A stretch of 64,000 bases of DNA from Elusimicrobiota bacterium. Its GTDB lineage: Bacteria; Elusimicrobiota; UBA5214; JBBAAG01. Below are positions 59,007 through 64,000 of this stretch, piece after piece (the first letter of the stretch is position 1; every line of letters starts with the position of its first letter). Both the position numbers and the translations under genes were made by a program. Under the pieces are notes generated by a model. The model was not told the DNA's origin and searched no databases. It saw only the letters and a list, made by a program, of their open reading frames with translations. Location: NCBI GenBank assembly GCA_041658405.1, contig JBBAAG010000003.1, positions 1-64,000 on the forward strand, read 5' to 3'.

Positions 59007-59978
59007 TTAGTCAGATAGCTGTTTTGCAAGCTTATGTAAAGCGTAGTCAAACCGTTTTTCGTGTTTCTTCGCTAACGTCAACGGTATACTTCCTACAATA
59101 CTGTCGCGGATTACTACCAAACGATTAAACTTCTTTTGTTTGATAAGTTTAACAGCTTCAGCACCGAACCGCGCACCAAGATTACGTGACCGCGCAGAGG
59201 GCGTACCTCCGCGCTGGATATACCCCAAGGTACTGACTCTGACCTCCAGGTTTGTAGTACTAGCCACGTTTTCCGCAAACTTTTTCACATCCCCTGCGCC
59301 TTCCGCAAATATGATTATCTCCGATGATTTACCTTTACGTTTATCGTACAAAAGCTCCGCACATATTTTTCTGAGATTATACTTCACTTCCGGCACAATG
59401 ATAAACTCCGCACCTGACGCTATCCCTACTGAAAGCGCGAGAAACCCGTGGTTGCGGCCCATAACTTCAACTATGAACACACGATCAAAACTTGTTGCAG
59501 TATCACGGATTTTATCCACAGCATCCACAGCAACATCTGTCGCAGTATCAAACCCTATAGTCTCGTCGGTACCGTTAATATCGTTATCTATACTCGCGGG
59601 GATTGCCACTCCCTGGATCCCGTACGAGCTAAGTTTCAGCAGTGCATCCGACGACCCGTCCCCACCGATAACAATTAGTTTATCCACTCCTTCGCGTTTA
59701 AGAAGCGCCGCAGCTTTTTTTATTCCTTGCTCAGACCGTATTTCCTTACACCTAGCAGACTTAAGTATTGTCCCTCCGAGGTTGATGATCCCGCTGACAG
59801 ACCGTTTGTTTAACTGCACAAACTTGCCGTCATAAATTCCCTGGTACCCGTTTTGGATCCCAACAATTCTATACCCTTCCGATATACCCAACCGCACCAC
59901 TGCACGGATACACGCGTTAATCCCCGATGCATCACCACCAGGAGTGGTGAGCCCGATAACATCATTCTTTTTTTCCAT
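59007..59978 (-). CDS. pfkA: 6-phosphofructokinase (PfkA family)
   Basis: A 323-residue phosphofructokinase. TTPGGDASGINACIRAVV at the N-terminus, GGDGSSDAL (the Gly of ATP-dependent enzymes instead of the Asp of PPi enzymes), PASIDNDINGTDETIGFDTA with the catalytic Asp, MGRNHGFLA for fructose-6-phosphate and YIQRGGTPSARSR are visible. The usual GTIDND or PKTIDND reads PASIDND. ATG 59978 with AGAGAGG is preferred. ATP use is likely. It heads the small unit with the AAC(3)-like and mutarotase genes. Confidence 0.93.
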   Translation of the reverse strand: MEKKNDVIGLTTPGGDASGINACIRAVVRLGISEGYRIVGIQNGYQGIYDGKFVQLNKRSVSGIINLGGTILKSARCKEIRSEQGIKKAAALLKREGVDKLIVIGGDGSSDALLKLSSYGIQGVAIPASIDNDINGTDETIGFDTATDVAVDAVDKIRDTATSFDRVFIVEVMGRNHGFLALSVGIASGAEFIIVPEVKYNLRKICAELLYDKRKGKSSEIIIFAEGAGDVKKFAENVASTTNLEVRVSTLGYIQRGGTPSARSRNLGARFGAEAVKLIKQKKFNRLVVIRDSIVGSIPLTLAKKHEKRFDYALHKLAKQLSD

Positions 59979-60042
59979 AGCACCTCTCTTTATCATAATA
60001 CAACCAAATCTTTAATAACGAAGTGGTAAGTAAGCACAAATT

Positions 60043-60945
60043 TTATTTTATCTGATTAATAAACTTCCGTACATCTTTATTATTAGGATCTAACCTCAAA
60101 ACTTCCTGCCATGCAAGCTTTGCTTTATCCTTTTTCCCTAACGCAAAATATGACGACCCTATCCGTGTATACGCCACAACATTCCCAGGGTCAAGTTCCA
60201 GTACTTCCTCGCAGTTGACAATCGCGGAATCATAATTTCCTTCATAAATATTATTTAACGCAGCATCCAAACGCTGTTCCACCAACCCTTTTGCCGGATT
60301 AAACGGCGTAAGTTTCACGATCTTAGGATGTTCACTCTCAAGATGCGCACGTAACTTCGCGATTGGCTGGTTAACTTTATCCAATTGCGTGGCATAACGT
60401 AATGCGTCAATCGCTAACGCAATATCGCCGTTGGGGTACATATAATTAATCACACCGATCCTTACCATCCTAAACGCCTTATTTGAATCTGTTGCATCAG
60501 GGATGATTTCCTTAATTGCCCGCAATTTCTTTAACCCTGTTGTCATCTCGCTATCCGTTGGATCATACCGAAGGTATTCAACATAACAATCAACTGCGAG
60601 TGAATACTTGCCCTGCGAAAACGCATCTACACCGCGTTGACGCAATGTCTCCAAACTTTTCTTTAACCTTTCCCGCGCTAGAGGTATCATCTTCTGCGGG
60701 GGTACCTGCCCGGGATCGAGTTTCAGTATATCTTCCCAACACCTGATAGCTTCCGCGCAATCGCCTTTTATATAACACTCCATTGCGCGTTTATAATTTG
60801 CGTTGATAAGATCCAACGATTCCTTAGTCATGCCGGTTCCCTGCTTCTGTTCATCCGTCACACTACCTGCTGGCTGGCAAAACAGTAGGCTTTGCGGTGA
60901 TAACACAAATATTAGTATTGATAACACTACCTTATACAACTTCAC
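60043..60945 (-). CDS. Exported TPR-repeat protein
   Basis: A 300-residue protein with signal peptide (VVLSILIFVLSPQSLLFC; the Cys may be a lipidation site) and about five tetratricopeptide-type units (AMECYIKGDCAEAIRCWEDILKLDP, GVDAFSQGKYSLAVDCYVEYLRYDP, NNIYEGNYDSAIVNCEEVLELDP, GSSYFALGKKDKAKLAWQEV). It overlaps the MotB-like gene by 4 bp, so it is coupled to the motor cluster and may be a periplasmic or outer-membrane partner of it. No enzyme motif. Confidence 0.8.
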   Translation of the reverse strand: MKLYKVVLSILIFVLSPQSLLFCQPAGSVTDEQKQGTGMTKESLDLINANYKRAMECYIKGDCAEAIRCWEDILKLDPGQVPPQKMIPLARERLKKSLETLRQRGVDAFSQGKYSLAVDCYVEYLRYDPTDSEMTTGLKKLRAIKEIIPDATDSNKAFRMVRIGVINYMYPNGDIALAIDALRYATQLDKVNQPIAKLRAHLESEHPKIVKLTPFNPAKGLVEQRLDAALNNIYEGNYDSAIVNCEEVLELDPGNVVAYTRIGSSYFALGKKDKAKLAWQEVLRLDPNNKDVRKFINQIK

Positions 60946-61595
60946 GTCTTTTTCTCCAACCCATCAGGTTTAACTTTATTCTCCGCAGCTTGACGCAGGA
61001 TAATAATTTCAATCCTGCGGTTCATCGCGCGGTTATCGTCAGTATCGTTCGACATTAACGGCAAAAACTCGCCGTACCCGTACGCGGAGAAACGTTCAGG
61101 AGACAAACCCTGGTCAATAAAGTATTTAATAACGCTGAACGCCCGCGATGCGGATAATTCCCAGTTAGAACCATACCTCGCGCCGGTACCCAGAGGAACA
61201 TTATCCGTATGCCCTTCAACAATCACAGGGGAATCAAGTTCTTTTAATAACCCCACCATCTCAGATAATGACGATAAAGCTTCTTTCTTGAGGTCAGCTT
61301 TCCCAGGGTCGAACAATACAGGGGACGGTAACTGTATCCTCAACTTCTGCGCGTTAAGCTCAACCTTCATCTTTTGTTTTTCCATTTGTTCCGCGAACTT
61401 CGCAATTTTTTCATCCTTAGCATTTGACGCAAACGATTTTTCGTACTTAGTTGAATTTAACCGGCTAAAACCGTACAATGAAAGGAAAAGAACAACCAAC
61501 AGCACCATAAGGTTGCCATAGGGCGCCATCCACAATTCTGTAGTATCCTCTTCCTCGCTATGTTCAAACAATTTATTAATTCTCTCGCTACGCAT
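60942..61595 (-). CDS. MotB-like OmpA-domain protein with Asn at the channel position
   Basis: A 217-residue stator-type protein: short cytoplasmic N-terminus, one membrane helix (WMAPYGNLMVLLVVLFLSLY), a plug/coiled-coil region and an OmpA peptidoglycan-binding domain (VEGHTDNVPLG, GYGEFLPLMSND, NRRIEIII). In MotB the helix starts with a proton-carrying Asp; here the aligned residue is Asn28 (codon at 61512-61514). It lies 25 bp downstream of the second MotB-like gene, which keeps the Asp. It may be a non-conducting partner in a mixed stator. Confidence 0.88.
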   Translation of the reverse strand: MRSERINKLFEHSEEEDTTELWMAPYGNLMVLLVVLFLSLYGFSRLNSTKYEKSFASNAKDEKIAKFAEQMEKQKMKVELNAQKLRIQLPSPVLFDPGKADLKKEALSSLSEMVGLLKELDSPVIVEGHTDNVPLGTGARYGSNWELSASRAFSVIKYFIDQGLSPERFSAYGYGEFLPLMSNDTDDNRAMNRRIEIIILRQAAENKVKPDGLEKKT

Positions 61596-61620
61596 ATAAC
61601 AAGTTTTCCTGTCTCAATAA

Positions 61621-62301
61621 TTAATACATTTGCCTTATAATCTTAATTTCAATCCTGCGGTTAAGAACACGGTGTTCTTCAGTATCATTTGGATGCAACG
61701 GCCTGAACTCACCGTACCCCGCAGCGATAAACTTTTCCGGTGCAATACTTTTTGACTTAACAAAATAACTTATGATACTGAACGCCCGTGCTACGGACAG
61801 TTCCCAATTCGACTCATACTTACCCCCGCGGATCGGAACATTATCCGTATGCCCTTCAACAATAATTTTATTCGGTGCAACCGTCAATACTTCCGCTACT
61901 TCATCTAACGCAGGAATAATCCGAGGATCAATATTTGCGCTGCCGATACCAAACAATACCGGTGCTTTCAGGGTTAACACAATCTGTTGCTCACCAATTT
62001 CAACATTCGCGATTTTATTTAGGTCTCCCGATGCGAGGTTGGACTTAAGATTATCCACCACACTTTCCTCCCGAGCTTTCTCCAATACCTTCTGTACTTT
62101 CGCGATACTAACCTTCTTCCCGGTAAACCGCCCTTCAAGGCCGGACAATAACTGCTGTTGTTTTGCAGCGTCCACGCGTGTCAACGCAAACATAACAAGA
62201 AAAAACAGCATTAGGTTGGTCATAAGGTCACAAAAAGTTATCAACCATATCTGACCAAACCCATGCTCCGCTAATGTTACGAACTTACGTTTTGCCCGCA
62301 T
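61621..62301 (-). CDS. motB: MotB-like stator protein with intact channel Asp
   Basis: A 226-residue stator B subunit. Membrane helix WLITFCDLMTNLMLFFLVMF has the conserved Asp25 (codon 62227-62229) that carries ions through the MotA/MotB channel. Then a plug/linker and a full OmpA domain (VEGHTDNVPIRGGKYESNWE, GYGEFRPLHPNDTEEHR, LNRRIEIKI) that anchors it to peptidoglycan. It is 14 bp from motA and 25 bp from the Asn-type paralogue, all in one direction, so they form one operon. Confidence 0.92.
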   Translation of the reverse strand: MRAKRKFVTLAEHGFGQIWLITFCDLMTNLMLFFLVMFALTRVDAAKQQQLLSGLEGRFTGKKVSIAKVQKVLEKAREESVVDNLKSNLASGDLNKIANVEIGEQQIVLTLKAPVLFGIGSANIDPRIIPALDEVAEVLTVAPNKIIVEGHTDNVPIRGGKYESNWELSVARAFSIISYFVKSKSIAPEKFIAAGYGEFRPLHPNDTEEHRVLNRRIEIKIIRQMY

Positions 62302-62315
62302 CTATTATTAACCCG

Positions 62316-63101
62316 TTACTTCCTTTTCTTATTTTTGGGTAACATTTTTTCTCTTACCTGATGAGATAGAAACGTCTCAAGTTTCTTACTTACAACCAAC
62401 GGCACCTCACCGGCTTGTATAGAAATAATCCCTTCAATCATCACTTCCTTAAGCAACACTTCTTTCTCACTGTATACATTAAGCTTTGCCGCAAGCGGTA
62501 AGAACAAAAAGTTTGTGCCAAACACGCCGTAGAACGTTGCGGTCACAGCTACCGCCATTGACGTCCCCATAGCCTCAGCGTCCTGCAAATTTTTTAATAC
62601 CTGCATAACACCCAGAAGTGTTCCAAGTAATCCGAATATCGGCGAGTACGTACCCATCGTACGGAAAACACCGGTTATCTGCTGATGCCGTTGCCGTGTA
62701 AACACAATCTCTTTCTCCAAATTTTCGCGGACAAGATCCGGCTCGTATCCATCCACCAGCATCTGCACTGCGTATGACAAAAATTTATCCTTAATATTCG
62801 GTAACTCCTTCGCGAGTGACGGTATACCATTACGTTTAGCAACCTCCGCGAGGTTCACCACTGTATGTATTGCCAGGTCAGGCGCCTGTTGTTTCGGAGG
62901 GAATAACGACATCTTAGACGCAACCAGTGCGCGGATAATCATATCAACGGGATACGATACCAGTGTCGCACCGACTATTCCGCCAAACACGATAATTGCA
63001 GCTTCCATATTAAAAATAAGATGCGCAACTTTCCCGTGAAGCATAACGTAATACACTGATCCTAGGCCACACACTAACCCTACGATTGTAGAAATATCCA
63101 T
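62316..63101 (-). CDS. motA: MotA-type stator protein
   Basis: A 261-residue inner membrane protein with four helices, TM1-2 at the N-terminus and TM3-4 after the cytoplasmic loop. The loop has the charged segment LEKEIVFTRQRHQQI, which touches FliG in flagella. TM3/4 carry the channel prolines in GTYSPIFGLLGTLLG and NFLFLPLAA. Length and loop are those of flagellar MotA, not of TolQ/ExbB or the long-tailed ZorA. It is followed by two MotB-like genes and preceded 27 bp upstream by a FliG-like gene. Confidence 0.93.
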   Translation of the reverse strand: MDISTIVGLVCGLGSVYYVMLHGKVAHLIFNMEAAIIVFGGIVGATLVSYPVDMIIRALVASKMSLFPPKQQAPDLAIHTVVNLAEVAKRNGIPSLAKELPNIKDKFLSYAVQMLVDGYEPDLVRENLEKEIVFTRQRHQQITGVFRTMGTYSPIFGLLGTLLGVMQVLKNLQDAEAMGTSMAVAVTATFYGVFGTNFLFLPLAAKLNVYSEKEVLLKEVMIEGIISIQAGEVPLVVSKKLETFLSHQVREKMLPKNKKRK

Positions 63102-63128
63102 ACCTATATTATCCCTTCCCTGTTATTG

Positions 63129-64000
63129 TTACGCTTTCTTGATAACACCATCTTGTTCCAACTTCTTTATAATTTGCAGGATCCTGCGTTTTTCTTCCGC
63201 TAACCTTCCCTTGGGCAACTGAGCACCCATTTCAATTTCCTGTTTTAACCGTTCCGCTGCGGCTGGCGGTAATGCAGCAATAACTTTATCCGCAACACCC
63301 GCCGGTGCGGTTTTCAGAACCAACGCAAAGATTGACGGGTTAACTGAGCGGTATATTGCAAGCATCGACTCCTGTGTGTATTTTGATAAAGACTCAAGCG
63401 TTACAACCTGTGCCTGTACTTTCGCAGCAAGGCCTGGGTTTTGAGAATTAACCGCACTAATAATTTTTTCACGTGCATCGTCGTCCACGTAGTTAACCAT
63501 ACTAACAATCTTTTGTTCCCCTCCAACCATACCATCCATAAGATTCCGTAAATGTTCCTCACTTTTTTTTATTGTGTCAATATCCCATAGGTTTACCTTT
63601 GATAATAACCCCACAACTTTAGACTGCACATCATCAGGGAAAGACGCCAAGTATTCCGGTATTAAATCTGGTTGTATATAATTAGCTACTAACGCAACAT
63701 TTTCCGCCGGTGCGTCTTTCAATACATAAACCAAGCTTGCAATATTGTTTGAATTAACAAACCTAAACGGCTTATACGACCCGTCACCCTCGCCGCTTTT
63801 AGCCTCACCACCCATACCACTACTCACTCCAGCTGATGCGGTTAACATCGCAAGCCCGGCATTACCAACTGCAGAGGCAGCGCTACCCTCACCACTCGTA
63901 CTACCGCTTTTTGATACAGACTCCAACGCCCGTGCAACCTCCGTAAACCCTCCTTTGAAAGGCAGAAGAAAAAATATTGTTACTACAAAGAAGAACAGTA
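63129..64000 (-). CDS. FliG M/C-domain protein preceded by a membrane segment, 5' end outside window
   Basis: The frame is open from the stop at 63129 to the window edge (290 codons), with no start needed at TTG 63926. At the edge it reads LFFFVVTIFFLLPFKGG, a membrane segment, then a Ser/Gly/Ala-rich linker of about 45 residues. From about residue 75 it matches FliG middle and C domains: LKDAPAENVALVANYIQP, DGMVGGEQKIVSMVNYVDD, SIFALVLKTAPAGVADKVI, AERLKQEIEMGA, RRILQIIKKLEQDGVI. FliG is the rotor protein that MotA pushes. Being behind a membrane helix recalls the FliF end that binds FliG, so the missing part could be FliF-like. Adjacent to motA. Confidence 0.82.
   Translation of the reverse strand, partial: LFFFVVTIFFLLPFKGGFTEVARALESVSKSGSTSGEGSAASAVGNAGLAMLTASAGVSSGMGGEAKSGEGDGSYKPFRFVNSNNIASLVYVLKDAPAENVALVANYIQPDLIPEYLASFPDDVQSKVVGLLSKVNLWDIDTIKKSEEHLRNLMDGMVGGEQKIVSMVNYVDDDAREKIISAVNSQNPGLAAKVQAQVVTLESLSKYTQESMLAIYRSVNPSIFALVLKTAPAGVADKVIAALPPAAAERLKQEIEMGAQLPKGRLAEEKRRILQIIKKLEQDGVIKKA

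Noticed and set aside
59140..59835. Plus-strand open frame opposite pfkA
   Set aside because: Mirror of the conserved phosphofructokinase coding sequence.
60043..63101. MotA/MotB-like pair as a Zorya anti-phage system
   Set aside because: MotA is only 261 residues with no long cytoplasmic tail, both B proteins are ordinary OmpA-domain types, and no helicase or nuclease partner adjoins; a FliG-like protein does.
1..64000. CRISPR array or insertion sequence
   Set aside because: No regularly spaced repeat array and no transposase or integrase frame was seen.

Overview
The window is a dense, mostly minus-strand stretch of a Gram-negative-type bacterial chromosome. An outer membrane is implied by a TonB-dependent receptor, a PorV-like barrel, O-antigen ligase, a heptosyltransferase-like GT9 and OmpA/MotB domains. 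Class II (B12-dependent) ribonucleotide reductase and formate-tetrahydrofolate ligase point to an anaerobic or facultative lifestyle. The FlgD-like/gliding-type C-terminal domains and SBBP propeller protein resemble those of uncultured candidate phyla and the Bacteroidota relatives. The phylum cannot be fixed from sequence reading alone.

Layout. 1-4.3 kb: nrdR-nrdJ operon with a visible NrdR box and promoter, divergent mazG, orphan hypE. 4.4-7.4 kb: AT-rich accessory segment beginning at a tRNA/tmRNA 3'-end remnant, with two unknown genes, a 24-bp repeat pair and a Fic AMPylase read from a consensus, apparently leaderless promoter. 7.4-16.6 kb: sugar-related enzymes (GH20/GH67-like hydrolase, UroD-like protein, secreted SGNH esterase, transketolase with a lysine-rich tail, Gfo/Idh oxidoreductase, seven-repeat VCBS protein). 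16.6-22.3 kb: surface polysaccharide/LPS genes. 22.3-25.9 kb: one-carbon cluster with formate-THF ligase, a receiver protein, a small barrel and a PilZ-cyclodeaminase fusion. 26-32.6 kb: PanE-barrel chimera, flavin reductase, M23 peptidase, then a TPP riboswitch driving thiM and a TonB receptor. 32.6-40.9 kb: HIT protein, the wecB-wecA-glyA-(LMW-PTP)-tsaC block, argJ-argC, rsmI. 40.9-49.9 kb: HD-GYP, ndk, parB, aminotransferase, HU, ROK kinase, lipB, gph.

49.9-55.6 kb holds the most interesting unit. It encodes an ECF sigma factor, an anti-sigma factor that spans the membrane and ends in a FlgD-like C-terminal domain, a large secreted SBBP protein ending in the same domain (about half identical by eye), and a PorV-type outer membrane protein. 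Two near-identical ECF-type promoters (TGAACy, 15-bp spacer, CGTTTA) precede the sigma gene and the SBBP gene. It looks like a self-regulated, cargo-sensing export system.

55.6-60 kb: AlbA_2/HATPase regulator, mutarotase, AAC(3)-like protein, phosphofructokinase. 60-64 kb: a MotA stator, two MotB-like proteins (one with the ion-channel Asp, one with Asn at that place), a periplasmic TPR protein and, running off the window, a FliG M/C-domain protein preceded by a membrane segment. This suggests a non-standard rotary or gliding motor. No CRISPR array, insertion sequence, rRNA or intact tRNA gene was seen.
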